A stretch of DNA of 64,000 nt from Vibrio sp. CAU 1672 (GCF_029223195.1 NZ_JARHUF010000007.1:124001-188000); one strand, 5' to 3'; positions 9,299 through 18,868 are shown, numbered from the stretch's first letter. Notes: a model not told the origin generated them from the sequence alone. A program made the numbers and translations.

Positions 9299-11110
9299 TT
9301 AGTCGTTTTTGGCGTAAAAACGCTGCAGCTCGGTTAATCCTTGCATCAGGGTCGGCAATTTCGGATTGGTGTCGCGCAGACGTTTGTAGTTCTCGTCATA
9401 CAACTTATAGTTACCAAACTTATCGATCACTGTGGTGTGTGACTCGGTAATGAGAGCGATTTCACGTGTGTCACCCGCCAGTATCCAGCGGCGGCGAGTT
9501 TCATCAAATAAGTTGCGTCCGCTGCTGTAGTCACTTGGTTTGGATGATACCCCCAACATGTCTTGTAACAGGGTAACCGACAGATCCAAATGGCTGGTAC
9601 TGTGCTCAAAGCGGGCTGGTAGCATGCCGGGCCAATGAATGACCATAGGTACCTGTAACTGATAACGGCTATAGTTGCTGTTCGCCCCCCAGCTATTGGT
9701 CCCGGTGTCATTCAGCTCACTGCCGTGATTGGAGGTAATGATCACTATGGTACTGTCTAACAGTTGGTTCGCTTCAAGTGACGCGATGATTTCAGCCACG
9801 TTGTGGTCCGCTGCCGTCACCGCTTCGCTGTAAGCCTGTTTGAACTGTTCACTGGCCGTGGCCTCAGCTTGATTACCCTCGGATGGCTGGGACTCGTAGT
9901 TATCCACCGTTGTTACTTCGATAAAGCTAAACCAAGGTGATTTGGCTTGTTCCGCCAGCCAGGTGTTCCATGCCGCCAGTGACTCTTGGTCAGTTTGTGG
10001 CTGGGAACCATCCAGTTGCTTGGCCAGGTTCAAGCTGCGGAAGACCATCTCCGGGTAGAGACTGTCGCTGAAACCATTGCCACTAAACAAACCAAACTGG
10101 TAGCCTTGTTTTTTCAGTGCTGCAAGTAATACCGGTGCCGTGCCTTGCGCTTTAATGCTGCTGGCGTAACTGCTTGGTAAACCGTAAAACAAGCCGAACG
10201 TACCATAGGTATCATTACTTGAGCTGTAATGATTGACAAAATTTTGATTATCCCGGGCAAACTGATAGGTGTTGGGCATTTGCGTGTCGTTTAGCGCGTC
10301 GGTACGCAGATTATTGACACTGACCATTAGCACATTCAGCTTGTTGCCACGACGGTTGAACTTCAGATCTTCGAGCGGGTAATGCACCAAATCGACATTG
10401 TCTTGATTTTCTTCCAGTCGTTTTAAGTATTCTTCGCGATCCAATAACCCGTGCTTCTCCATAAAACTCTTGGCTGTCATCGGGTACGACAGCGGGAAGT
10501 TAGCTCGTTGGCTGGTGATCGGGTTATAGAAATAGGCATCGGCCCAAATGTAAATCACGTGACTGCTGATAAAGCAGAGGAAAAATATCGCAGCCAGTGG
10601 GCGGCCGACATGTTTGTGTGACAGCTTGCGCTGTTTACGCCATACCCATTCCGAGAGACCAAGCTGGATCAGGAATATTAACGGCATCACTACAAATAAG
10701 TGCTGCAAGTCGGCACTGAGCGCGCTCTTGTCGTCACTAAACAACAGCTCCCAGACGACCGGGGTTAAGTGCAGGTTGATCGATTGATAGGCCTGAGTAT
10801 CAATAAGCAGTACGGTTTGGCCCAGCGTAGCAAAAACTACGGCCACCAGGCGGAACAGTTTCCGGGATGGCAGAACGAACGTCAGCGGAAACAAAATCAG
10901 CAGGTAGAGAGCGAAAACCAGGAACCCAAAGTGGCCGACCCAGGATGCAGCAAGGTAAAACTGCCCCAGTAATGTTTCTGGCCAAGGAGACTGGACAATA
11001 TAGCGTGTGCCAATCAGCATCGAAGCGACGATGTTGAAAAATGCAAACCAGTGTCCCCAACCAACCAGTCGTGATACACGTTCGCCGTATGAGTTTCCGC
11101 TGTCTACCAT
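9299..11110 (-). CDS. yejM: YejM/LapC/PbgA-type inner-membrane sulfatase-fold protein
   Basis: A 603-residue protein with about five membrane helices in the first 190 residues (DUF3413) and a periplasmic domain of the alkaline phosphatase/sulfatase fold from about residue 255. The N-terminal GWGHWFAFFNI and the stretch SHVIYIWADA...RANFPLSYPMTAKSF match E. coli YejM closely. That protein senses LPS and controls LpxC proteolysis through LapB, setting LPS synthesis. The usual sulfatase nucleophile is absent near residue 265 (SVNNLRTDAL), as in the family, so it is probably not a sulfatase. It follows yejL by about 20 bases and is divergent from yejK, the conserved arrangement. Confidence 0.92.
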   Translation of the reverse strand: MVDSGNSYGERVSRLVGWGHWFAFFNIVASMLIGTRYIVQSPWPETLLGQFYLAASWVGHFGFLVFALYLLILFPLTFVLPSRKLFRLVAVVFATLGQTVLLIDTQAYQSINLHLTPVVWELLFSDDKSALSADLQHLFVVMPLIFLIQLGLSEWVWRKQRKLSHKHVGRPLAAIFFLCFISSHVIYIWADAYFYNPITSQRANFPLSYPMTAKSFMEKHGLLDREEYLKRLEENQDNVDLVHYPLEDLKFNRRGNKLNVLMVSVNNLRTDALNDTQMPNTYQFARDNQNFVNHYSSSNDTYGTFGLFYGLPSSYASSIKAQGTAPVLLAALKKQGYQFGLFSGNGFSDSLYPEMVFRSLNLAKQLDGSQPQTDQESLAAWNTWLAEQAKSPWFSFIEVTTVDNYESQPSEGNQAEATASEQFKQAYSEAVTAADHNVAEIIASLEANQLLDSTIVIITSNHGSELNDTGTNSWGANSNYSRYQLQVPMVIHWPGMLPARFEHSTSHLDLSVTLLQDMLGVSSKPSDYSSGRNLFDETRRRWILAGDTREIALITESHTTVIDKFGNYKLYDENYKRLRDTNPKLPTLMQGLTELQRFYAKND

Positions 11111-11132
11111 GTATTTGTTCTATTATCCGTGA

Positions 11133-11360
11133 TTAGTGTTTTCGAGGAGCTTCAAGAGAAGACATCAATGCCTGAGCAAATTTTTCAGCAATCGCCTGGC
11201 GTTGTGAAGCCGGAACGCGTTGATTTAAGACATTGGTAGCGATATTTCCTGCGATCATAAGTGTCAGTTCTGGTGTGGCTGCATGCTTGTCTAGCACGGC
11301 GCCCACTTCAGTCAGGATTTTTTCTACTTGTTCGTCAGTGTATTTAGATGTAATCGGCAT
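11133..11360 (-). CDS. yejL: YejL family protein (UPF0352)
   Basis: A 75-residue soluble protein with the family features [21 protein letters not shown] and a C-terminal helical part ending in basic residues. Its biochemical function is not known. It is the first gene of a two-gene operon with yejM, and lies back to back with yejK, an order conserved across gammaproteobacteria. Confidence 0.92.
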   Translation of the reverse strand: MPITSKYTDEQVEKILTEVGAVLDKHAATPELTLMIAGNIATNVLNQRVPASQRQAIAEKFAQALMSSLEAPRKH

Positions 11361-11445
11361 AAAGACTCTAATAATGATAGTAAAAGCGGCTTATGATAAC
11401 CTACAATGCCCAACAACTTAAACCTTGTAGCAAGATTAAATCACT

Positions 11446-12444
11446 ATGAGCCTTCATCTCTCAAATGTCATACTACACCAGTTGCGTAAAAACGATCAGG
11501 ACGAACTGGTGGTAAATTTCCGTCCGGCATCGCTGGAAAACGATGCTTCGACGGAAAACCTCGTTGCCGAATTGCACCGTGTTTTTCATGCAAAAGCAGG
11601 TAAAGGATTTGGGTCTTTTCAGTCAGACAGCGAATTTCAGTTTTGGCTTCAAGAAATGCGTAAAGGAGAGAGAGATTTTTATGATTTCTCACAAATTTGT
11701 GCAAACCGCCTGAAAGGCGAACTGATCAAATATCCGTTTGCAGATGAAGGTATTTTGGTGTTCGCAGAGTACCAAAGCCTGGCGACTGACTACCTGTTTA
11801 TCGGCATTTTGCCAATGAATCAAAGTCTTAAGGTCACAGAGGGGTTGGATATCAGTGCTACCGATTATCTCGATATCAGTAAGATGGATATTGCAGCCCG
11901 AATAGATTTGTCCAGCTATGAAACAGACAAAGATTCAAACCGCTACTTGTCGTACATTAAAGGCCGGGTCGGGCGTAAAGTGGCCGATTTTTTCCTGGAT
12001 TTTTTGCAGGCGGAGATTGGTCTGGATACTAAGCAGCAGAACCTGGTATTGATGCAGGCAGTCGATGATTTTTGTGCCGATTCGAAGCTGGAAAAGCCGG
12101 AAGCCAACGAGTACAAAAAGCAAGTGTATAATTACTGCAATGAGCAGATCAAAGCCGGTGAAGAAGTGCAGATCTCAGAGCTTTCCGGAGAGCTGCCTGC
12201 GAGCCAGGACGGCTCCAGTTTTATGGACTTTACCCGGGAGCAGGGCTATGAGCTGGAAGAGTCTTTCCCCGGCGATCGTGCTACCGTGCGTAAGCTGACC
12301 AAATTTGTTGGTGCAGGCGGCGGGCTTAACATCAGCTTTGACAGTTTATTATTGGGTGAGCGGATTTTTTATGATCCAGAAACGGACACTTTAACCATCA
12401 AAGGGACGCCGCCAAATTTAAAAGATCAGCTAAACCGAAATTAA
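11446..12444 (+). CDS. yejK: nucleoid-associated protein YejK (NdpA)
   Basis: A 332-residue protein of the 37-kDa nucleoid-associated family. Features: MSLHLSNVILHQL at the start, YRYLSYIKGR-like NRYLSYIKGRVGRKVADFF in the middle, and TLTIKGTPPNLKDQL at the end, which is the family's usual C-terminus. It binds the nucleoid and in E. coli interacts with topoisomerase IV. ATG 11446 is the natural start. It is divergent from yejL, sharing an 85-base promoter region, and followed by a terminator. Confidence 0.95.
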   Translation: MSLHLSNVILHQLRKNDQDELVVNFRPASLENDASTENLVAELHRVFHAKAGKGFGSFQSDSEFQFWLQEMRKGERDFYDFSQICANRLKGELIKYPFADEGILVFAEYQSLATDYLFIGILPMNQSLKVTEGLDISATDYLDISKMDIAARIDLSSYETDKDSNRYLSYIKGRVGRKVADFFLDFLQAEIGLDTKQQNLVLMQAVDDFCADSKLEKPEANEYKKQVYNYCNEQIKAGEEVQISELSGELPASQDGSSFMDFTREQGYELEESFPGDRATVRKLTKFVGAGGGLNISFDSLLLGERIFYDPETDTLTIKGTPPNLKDQLNRN

Positions 12445-12449
12445 CCTTA

Positions 12450-12475
12450 GAGAGAGCCATGAGCTCTCTTTTTTA
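12450..12475 (+). terminator. terminator after yejK
   Basis: Stem AGAGAGCC/GAGCTCTCT-type hairpin followed directly by a run of six T, six bases past the yejK stop. Confidence 0.85.
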
Positions 12476-12549
12476 TGTGAAGTGAACACTGTTATCAGGC
12501 AAGGGATGTTATATGCTGGTGCTGGAGTGTCAGTTGAGGGGAACATGGA

Positions 12550-13830
12550 TTGAAACAGGGACAAGGTGGTTTCACCCGTGCATTCGGGGTTTTCTTAACG
12601 CTTTGGCTGCTGGCTGTGGCCGGGTTATGGCAGCAGGCGCGACATACCTTTCAGATCATGCATACCGTTGAAGCATTAAGCAGTGAAGTGGATGAAGTGC
12701 GCAGCGGGCTGCGTTTTAACTTACCGCTTCGCATTCGACACCTCGATCAGGTGTCTCTGAAATTACAGTTGGTTTACGCGGTTCGATTGCAGCTTGAAAC
12801 GGAGAGCAACGGCGGGTGGTTTGCTCCGGACATCACGCAGTTGCTGTTTACTACGGATCGTTTTCTGGAAGATGCCCATACGTTTATTGGCAATGATAGT
12901 GAACTGGTATCGCTGGCAAACCTGATTCATCAGCGGCGACGGGTATTTGCTGAAATGCAGCATGAACTTGTCGACATGCACTATCGTCTTGGCGCACTGG
13001 TATTGGAGGCCATGTTCAGTGACGCGGCGAGTATCGCCGATGTCTATCGTGGCATGGATGACTTGTTTACCCAATCCCTGCTCTTACCGCAGCCGGAACA
13101 AGCTGAGTTTCAGAAGCTACTGGCAAATACTTCCACGGTTCTTTCCGGACGTGCCCAGAGCGGCAACTTGGCCGAACGCCTGTTAAACCCTGATTTGCCT
13201 CATCAACTTATGCAGGTCAAGTCGAACTTGCAGCGTAACCTCTTTGTACTGATGCTGCTGCTTACTACCTGTGGTGTGTTGGTCTGGTTGGTTTTAGGGT
13301 GGTGGTTATACGTAAAAAAACGCACCGCCGAGAATGCGCCGGTCACGGCGGCCAAGCCAGTTGAAGCGCTGCAGCCAGAAGGTTCATCACCAGAAACCGA
13401 GCCTCGACAAGGTGAGCAAAAGGATAATAAAACCCAGCCAAACCCAGCGGGTGCCGGGATGGCAGAAATAGCCACAGATGCTGTTTTTATCGACATCAGG
13501 CAAATGCTGGATTCTTTATCCGATGATCATGATTCGGTACGGATGCTGTTGGAATTGTTTATTGACGATCATGCTGGTGATGTTGCAGAGTTACAGCGTT
13601 TGCTCAGCGAAGATCGTGAGCACGCCCAGCGGCTGGTGCATAGCCTAAAAGGGGTATCCGGTAGCCTGAGTGCAATGCCACTCCACAACGTGGCTGCTGA
13701 GGTTGAGTCGTTGCTCAAGCACGGTAAAGACATTTCACCGCAAAAATTGGGCGAGCTGAGGGATATTTTGCAACAAACGACGCAGTACGCTGCCGATGTT
13801 CTCAGGAGTAAGCAGTTACTCGTTCACTGA
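12550..13830 (+). CDS. membrane-anchored Hpt (histidine phosphotransfer) protein
   Basis: A 426-residue protein with a membrane helix near residues 10-31, a helical extracytoplasmic region of about 195 residues, a second helix near 230-252, a disordered Pro/Glu/Gln-rich linker (about 260-305) and an Hpt domain in the last 120 residues. The phosphorylatable histidine is His364 in LVHSLKGVSGSL. This is the sensory half of a hybrid kinase without the kinase and receiver domains, so it must be phosphorylated in trans. It starts with TTG at 12550, eight bases after GAGGGG; the nearby ATG at 12545 runs into a stop after two codons. No partner kinase or regulator gene lies beside it. Confidence 0.8.
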   Translation: MKQGQGGFTRAFGVFLTLWLLAVAGLWQQARHTFQIMHTVEALSSEVDEVRSGLRFNLPLRIRHLDQVSLKLQLVYAVRLQLETESNGGWFAPDITQLLFTTDRFLEDAHTFIGNDSELVSLANLIHQRRRVFAEMQHELVDMHYRLGALVLEAMFSDAASIADVYRGMDDLFTQSLLLPQPEQAEFQKLLANTSTVLSGRAQSGNLAERLLNPDLPHQLMQVKSNLQRNLFVLMLLLTTCGVLVWLVLGWWLYVKKRTAENAPVTAAKPVEALQPEGSSPETEPRQGEQKDNKTQPNPAGAGMAEIATDAVFIDIRQMLDSLSDDHDSVRMLLELFIDDHAGDVAELQRLLSEDREHAQRLVHSLKGVSGSLSAMPLHNVAAEVESLLKHGKDISPQKLGELRDILQQTTQYAADVLRSKQLLVH

Positions 13831-13917
13831 TGTGCCAGCGTCGCCATAAGGTGGTGGTCTTGGTGGCAGACAAGCTTGCGCACCATCTGGTGCTTGCTGA
13901 ATGAATTGTTAACAGGT

Positions 13918-13944
13918 AAAAAAAGAGCGCATTACGCGCTCTTT
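13918..13944 (-). terminator. terminator of nhaC
   Basis: GAGCGC / GCGCTC stem with a four-base loop, flanked by AAAAAA and TTT; on the minus strand it ends in seven T just past the nhaC stop. It may also serve the Hpt gene arriving from the other side. Confidence 0.85.
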
Positions 13945-13950
13945 GATGGA

Positions 13951-15384
13951 TTAGGCTGTTTGTTGCTTCAGTTCATGCTCGGCATCGGCTGCAACCGCAG
14001 TGGTGGGTTCGCATTTGTCTACAAACCAGCCCATGTAAGAGCTGACGATAGTGACAATGATACAAACAAAGCTTAACCACATGAACGGCGCATAAGAAAG
14101 GGTGGCGACGCCCAGAATGCTGGCCATGTAGATGCCGTTATCACTCCAAGGAACCATCCCTGATGTCAGGGTGCCGCCAAACTCCGCATTTCGGGACAGG
14201 TTCTTACGCTGGTAGCCCAGTCGGTCGTAGTTTTTCGCGCAGATTTTTGGCGTCAGGATCAGCGATACATACATAGCCGAACCAAAGACGTTACCCATAA
14301 ATGCGGTACCGATGGTGCTGGTCGCAAGTGAACCGGCATTTTGCACTCGCTTTTCAAATAGTTTGGCAATAGTTTCCAGTACACCAACTTTATCCAGCAG
14401 GCCACCAAAACCGAGGCCAAATACGATCACAGCAACCGAGCCCAGCATAGAAGACATGCCACCGCGGTTGAGGATTGAGTCGATAAAATCAACCCCGGAT
14501 GAAATCGCATATGGCGCCCAAGCGGTGTTAAATGCGGTTAAGAAGTTCACTTCCTGAATCATCACTGCCCAGATAATACCTAGCAGTGAACCAAAACTGA
14601 TCACCGGGAAGGACGGCATGCGCAACGCCAGCAGGCCAAGTACGATGATCACCGGTACAAAAGAGTAAGGGGTGATAAAGAATTGTTGTTCCATAGCCTG
14701 GATCACGGATTCCACCTGGCTCATGTCAACTTTACCGGCAAAGTGGAAGCCAAACGCGGTAAACATCACACCGGTGATGATGTAGCTGATCAACGCAATC
14801 GGCAGCATCCCTTTGATGTGCTCAACGACTTCAACATTTGACATGGAAGAGGCCAGAATTACCGAGTCAGACAGAGGAGACATTTTGTCACCGAAATAAC
14901 AGCCAGAAAGAACTGCACCTGCAGTAATCGGGGCTGGAACACCAAGGCCCTGACCGATACCCATCATGGCGATACCTGCTGTACCAGCCGCACCCCAGGA
15001 TGTGCCGGTTGCCAATGCTGTCAATGAACAGATGATCATCGTTGCCAGCAAAAAGATCGAAGGGTGGATGGCTTTCAGGCCATAGTAGATGATGGTTGGA
15101 ACAATACCACCTGAAATCCAGGTACCTACCAGTGCACCAACCGCGAGAAGGATCAGTACGGCCCCTAAACCGTTGGAGATACCATCCAGTGCGGATTTTT
15201 CCAGATCTTTATACTGATGACCCAGTTTCAAGCCCAGTAGCATGATGATAAACCAGCCAATGTATAGGGCGAGCTGAATAGGGAGATCAAGCTTGGCGGT
15301 AAAGGAAAAAGCCAAGAGTAAGAACAGACCCAGCGAGATAAATACCTGTATCAGGCTAGGTAAGCGAGGGGTAACTTGCTTCAT
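13951..15384 (-). CDS. nhaC: Na+/H+ antiporter NhaC
   Basis: A 477-residue inner-membrane protein with about 12 helices, of the NhaC family, exchanging Na+ for H+. The segments ALATGTSWGAAGTAGIAMMGIG and CYFGDKMSPLSDSVILAS are the conserved signature regions with polar residues inside helices. ATG 15384 (MKQVTPRL) is chosen because AGAGG sits at suitable spacing; an ATG five codons upstream and a longer frame lack that. Monocistronic with its own terminator. It is one of three separate sodium antiporter systems in the window. Confidence 0.88.
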   Translation of the reverse strand: MKQVTPRLPSLIQVFISLGLFLLLAFSFTAKLDLPIQLALYIGWFIIMLLGLKLGHQYKDLEKSALDGISNGLGAVLILLAVGALVGTWISGGIVPTIIYYGLKAIHPSIFLLATMIICSLTALATGTSWGAAGTAGIAMMGIGQGLGVPAPITAGAVLSGCYFGDKMSPLSDSVILASSMSNVEVVEHIKGMLPIALISYIITGVMFTAFGFHFAGKVDMSQVESVIQAMEQQFFITPYSFVPVIIVLGLLALRMPSFPVISFGSLLGIIWAVMIQEVNFLTAFNTAWAPYAISSGVDFIDSILNRGGMSSMLGSVAVIVFGLGFGGLLDKVGVLETIAKLFEKRVQNAGSLATSTIGTAFMGNVFGSAMYVSLILTPKICAKNYDRLGYQRKNLSRNAEFGGTLTSGMVPWSDNGIYMASILGVATLSYAPFMWLSFVCIIVTIVSSYMGWFVDKCEPTTAVAADAEHELKQQTA

Positions 15385-15819
15385 ATGTGCCTCTGTCATA
15401 GCGGGAGCAATAGAAGGGGGACGCTCCTTGTTTAAATCGGCGCACAACATACATTAAGCCAAACTATATTTCGAATTTTTACGACTTTAACTTGATATTA
15501 ATCGGAAAAAACGTTTGCATGTAAAATGTTATGCCAATTAACTTTGCTTTAATTGGGGTAAAATGTTCTGTAGTGTAATGAAGGTGTGCTTCAGATGTTG
15601 CGTCTGGAGGCTACTGGTTAGACCATTGGCCAAGTTGGCGTTATTGAGAGAGGAGTATTTACCGGGTTTTAATTGATAACACAGGTGGTATCTGCATAAA
15701 GTGATGCTCTCAACGTTAGAAGAAAAAAAGTTTTGGCAAATTGCAAATTAAGACTTGAGATTTTGTGTTGAAAAATGAAATATGGGAAAGTTTTGAAATT
15801 TACATGGAGAGTTAATGCA
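15385..15819. other. divergent nhaC / asd regulatory region
   Basis: This 430-base region holds the nhaC promoter (AT-rich stretch near 15460-15550) and a long leader before asd. I looked for a lysine riboswitch before asd and did not find its conserved core. A near-match to a LuxO-type site (TGGCAAATTGCAA, 15734-15746) is present with one mismatch. Otherwise I see nothing definite. Confidence 0.4.
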
Positions 15820-16932
15820 ATGAGAGTAGGTTTAGTTGGTTGGCGTGGCATGGTTGGTTCTGTTCTTATGCAGCGCATGGTTGAAGAAAGAGACTTTGAC
15901 TTAATTGAACCGGTTTTTTACAGCACATCTCAGGTTGGTATTCCTGCCCCTAATCTGGGCAAAGATGCTGGTTTGTTGCAAGACGCATTCGATATCGACA
16001 GTTTGAAACAGCTTGATGCAGTTATTACTTGCCAAGGTGGCAGCTATACCGAAAAAGTGTATCCGGCGTTGCGCCAGGCTGGCTGGAAGGGATACTGGAT
16101 TGATGCTGCTTCGACACTGCGCATGGCTGAAGATTCAATTATCACTTTGGATCCGGTCAACCTGACACAGATTCAACAGGGTATTCATGGTGGTACCACT
16201 ACTTTTGTCGGTGGTAACTGTACCGTTAGCTTAATGTTGATGGGACTTGGTGGTCTGTTTGAAAAGGGCTTGGTTGAGTGGACAAGTGCCATGACTTATC
16301 AGGCAGCATCGGGCGCAGGTGCTAAGAATATGCGCGAGCTGATTTCACAGATGGGTGTGATCAACGATGCGGTCAGTTCCGAGCTGGCGAACCCGGCCAG
16401 TTCGATTTTGGACATCGACAAGAAAGTGGCTGATACCATGCGTGGTTCTTCATTCCCTACTGATCAGTTCGGTGTGCCGCTGGCGGGTTCGTTGATCCCG
16501 TGGATTGATGTCAAGCGTGACAATGGCCAAAGTAAAGAAGAGTGGAAAGCGGCGGTTGAAGCGAACAAGATCCTTGGCTTCCAGGCGTCTCCTGTACCAA
16601 TTGATGGTACCTGTGTCCGTATTGGCGCGATGCGTTGTCACTCACAAGCGTTGACCATTAAGCTAAAACAAAATGTGCCAATGGATGAGATCGAAGAGAT
16701 GATCGCAACGCACAATGAGTGGGTAAAAGTTATCCCTAACGAGCGCGACATTACTGCTCAAGAGCTTACTCCGGCAAAAGTGACTGGCACATTATCGATT
16801 CCGGTTGGCCGTTTGCGTAAAATGGCGATGGGCGATGACTTCCTCAACGCCTTTACTGTAGGTGACCAGCTATTGTGGGGCGCGGCAGAGCCGTTGCGCC
16901 GTACGTTACGTATTCTTCTGCAAGAAAAGTAA
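15820..16932 (+). CDS. asd: aspartate-semialdehyde dehydrogenase
   Basis: Converts aspartyl phosphate to aspartate semialdehyde with NADPH, the branch step to lysine/diaminopimelate, threonine and methionine. The 370-residue protein starts [20 protein letters not shown], with the NADP-binding glycine motif, and has the catalytic cysteine Cys134 in [10 protein letters not shown]. Length is as in the proteobacterial Asd. ATG 15820 is chosen from the family start; the frame extends 15 codons upstream without a family match. GGAG lies somewhat far from the ATG (about 11 bases). Monocistronic with a terminator. Confidence 0.95.
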   Translation: MRVGLVGWRGMVGSVLMQRMVEERDFDLIEPVFYSTSQVGIPAPNLGKDAGLLQDAFDIDSLKQLDAVITCQGGSYTEKVYPALRQAGWKGYWIDAASTLRMAEDSIITLDPVNLTQIQQGIHGGTTTFVGGNCTVSLMLMGLGGLFEKGLVEWTSAMTYQAASGAGAKNMRELISQMGVINDAVSSELANPASSILDIDKKVADTMRGSSFPTDQFGVPLAGSLIPWIDVKRDNGQSKEEWKAAVEANKILGFQASPVPIDGTCVRIGAMRCHSQALTIKLKQNVPMDEIEEMIATHNEWVKVIPNERDITAQELTPAKVTGTLSIPVGRLRKMAMGDDFLNAFTVGDQLLWGAAEPLRRTLRILLQEK

Positions 16933-16945
16933 TCATCTGAACGAT

Positions 16946-16972
16946 AAAAAGCGCCTTGTTGGCGCTTTTTTT
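16946..16972 (+). terminator. terminator after asd
   Basis: AAAAAGCGCC / GGCGCTTTTT stem with a 5-base loop and seven T's, 13 bases beyond the asd stop. Confidence 0.9.
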
Positions 16973-17005
16973 ATGCCCGGTTACCGGGCAGCGTGCCAAC
17001 TCATG

Positions 17006-17851
17006 TCATTTTTTATCAGGTGCAGTGACTCGTTTGTCGGGATCGGCCAGCTCACTGCCACAATGTTTACAGTAAATGGCATCGGAATCATGCCCGCTTC
17101 GCGAGCAGTTCGGACATTTGACCAGTACTTTATGCGATTGCATCTCCTGGTGTAGCTCGGCGGTGAAGATCCCGGTTGGCACTGCGATAATCGAGTAACC
17201 AAGTAACATGGTTAATGCCGCAATGGCCTTGCCTAAATTTGTTTGTGGCACAAGATCGCCGTAACCGACCGTGGTGATGGTAACAATCGCCCAGTAAATG
17301 CTCTTCGGAATACTGGTGAAACCATTGTCTGGCCCTTCAATCACGAAAATCAGCGAGCCAAAAATGGTGACCAGAATCGCAACAGTACTAAAGAAAATGA
17401 TGATTTTGCGGCGAGACATCAGCAGCGAACGCAGCAGGACATTAGACTCCTGCAGGTATCGGACTAGTTTAAGAATCCGGAAGATCCGCATGACCCGTAG
17501 CGCTCTGATAACGCCCATAAACGTCGCTGAAGGAAAAATGAGTACCAGATAAGTTGGCAGAATGGCCAGTAGATCCACTATGCCGTAAAAGCTTTTCGCA
17601 TAAGCCAGCGGCTTGGGGGAGCAATACAGGCGCACCAGGTATTCAATGGTGAAAAGAGCGGTAAAGGTATACTCCAAAATCTTTAGCTCTCGGGCCCACT
17701 CGGCACTTATGGCGGGAATGGAGTCGAGCACCAGCACAACCAATGAACTGACAATTGCGATAATTAGTGCAATATCGAAAGTGCGGCCGGCCTTGGTGTG
17801 AGTGCCAAATATAGTAACGTAGAGTGTGTGTTTAAGAGAATGATCCGTCAT
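17006..17851 (-). CDS. voltage-gated K+ channel family protein with a C-terminal zinc ribbon
   Basis: A 281-residue inner-membrane protein with six helices. S4 carries regularly spaced arginines (RALRVMRIFRILKLVRYLQ) and the pore loop has TTVGYGD, the K+ selectivity filter, so this is a six-helix voltage-sensor channel subunit. The cytoplasmic tail ends in a two-CxxC zinc ribbon (CPNCSRSGHDSDAIYCKHCG). ATG 17851 is preferred over an earlier TTG/ATG because a hairpin (17855-17880) that probably ends ychE transcription lies between. It follows ychE on the same strand. Physiological role not evident from context. Confidence 0.85.
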   Translation of the reverse strand: MTDHSLKHTLYVTIFGTHTKAGRTFDIALIIAIVSSLVVLVLDSIPAISAEWARELKILEYTFTALFTIEYLVRLYCSPKPLAYAKSFYGIVDLLAILPTYLVLIFPSATFMGVIRALRVMRIFRILKLVRYLQESNVLLRSLLMSRRKIIIFFSTVAILVTIFGSLIFVIEGPDNGFTSIPKSIYWAIVTITTVGYGDLVPQTNLGKAIAALTMLLGYSIIAVPTGIFTAELHQEMQSHKVLVKCPNCSRSGHDSDAIYCKHCGSELADPDKRVTAPDKK

Positions 17852-17854
17852 AGC

Positions 17855-17880
17855 AAAGCGATCCATCAATGAATCGCTTT
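17855..17880 (-). terminator. hairpin between ychE and the channel gene
   Basis: Inverted repeat AAAGCGAT / ATCGCTTT with a 10-base loop. Only three T's follow, so it is a weak terminator or an mRNA processing/stability element between the two genes. Confidence 0.5.
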
Positions 17881-17901
17881 ATCATACAAGCATTAGACCA
17901 A

Positions 17902-18540
17902 TCAGGCTAATCCAGGGAAGAGGTTCCGCAGCCCGTTGGCAATAAACTCTATGCCTAATGCGCCAAGAATAAGCCCCATAATCCGGGTTATCACGTTGAT
18001 GCCGGTCTGGCCCAGAAAGCGCACAATCAGAGGGGCGGAGCGGAACAGTAACCAGGAGCAAAAGCAAAACGTCGCAACCGTAATTGCAATCCCTAATGTG
18101 TCAAACACGCCTGGGTAACGGGCACCGTAAACAATCGTTGAACTGATCGCCCCCGGGCCAGCCATCAACGGCATTGCCAGTGGTACGACACCTATTTGTT
18201 CACGGCTTACGTACTCGGACTTCTCCTGTTTGTTTTGCTTATCTTCGCCCAACTTACCGCTCATCATTGAGAAAGCAATGCTTAATAGAAGCAGGCCACC
18301 CGCAACCCGGAAAGAGTCTAACGAAATACTGAACATGTCGAGTAGGAGCTGACCGGCCAGCAGGGAAATGATCAAAATAACCGCAACGGCTACATTTGCC
18401 GTGGTAGCTGTTCTATTCTTTTCTTCAGGAGTCATGTGGCCGGTTAAGGAAACAAACACCGGCATGATGCCCACCGGGTTGACGGCAGCGACCAAGCCTA
18501 AGAAAAACTGAAGGAAAATTGCTAACTCAAAAGTCTGCAT
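17902..18540 (-). CDS. ychE: MarC/YchE family inner-membrane protein
   Basis: A 212-residue protein with six predicted helices of the MarC family. Signature: AAVNPVGIMPVFVSLT near the N-terminus and PLAMPLMAGPGAISS in the middle. Function is not established for the family. In E. coli ychE is next to adhE and the same pairing is seen here, on divergent strands, which supports this name over marC. ATG 18540 is taken; a GTG three codons upstream is possible. No strong ribosome-binding site for either. Confidence 0.82.
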   Translation of the reverse strand: MQTFELAIFLQFFLGLVAAVNPVGIMPVFVSLTGHMTPEEKNRTATTANVAVAVILIISLLAGQLLLDMFSISLDSFRVAGGLLLLSIAFSMMSGKLGEDKQNKQEKSEYVSREQIGVVPLAMPLMAGPGAISSTIVYGARYPGVFDTLGIAITVATFCFCSWLLFRSAPLIVRFLGQTGINVITRIMGLILGALGIEFIANGLRNLFPGLA

Positions 18541-18837
18541 AGTCTGCACTCATAAATTTCACATAACTGAAAGCGTAGGGGGGATCTCAGGCGGTAATGT
18601 AAGGCAAAATGAAAGAGGGAAGAAATGAAAAAAACTAACGTATTACCCATACAATTTGTGAGAAAAACTAATCTTTAAACGAAATGTAGCTATAGTGGTA
18701 ATGGTTTGTTACCAATAAGGCTAAAATCTGAGCGTTGCGATTTACACAAACGTTAACATTCGCACACTTTTAACAAAAAGAAAGACAGCTAGTAGAGAGA
18801 TAATGCGAGTTGGATATACTCTCAGTAGCACAAAAAA

Positions 18838-18853
18838 AGGAGCCTACATGTAA
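18838..18853 (+). other. ribosome-binding site with start-stop codon pair (ATG-TAA)
   Basis: AGGAG at 18838-18842, five bases, then ATG at 18848 followed at once by TAA. This is a well-formed initiation site whose ORF is a single codon. It ends 15 bases before the ATG of the 23-residue ORF, close enough for re-initiation. Seen directly; a regulatory role is inference. Confidence 0.5.
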
Positions 18854-18868
18854 TTTTGTTGGCTAAAA

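Noticed and set aside
15451..15819. Lysine riboswitch before asd
   Set aside because: The conserved core of the lysine riboswitch is not present in the leader; only general AT-rich sequence is seen.
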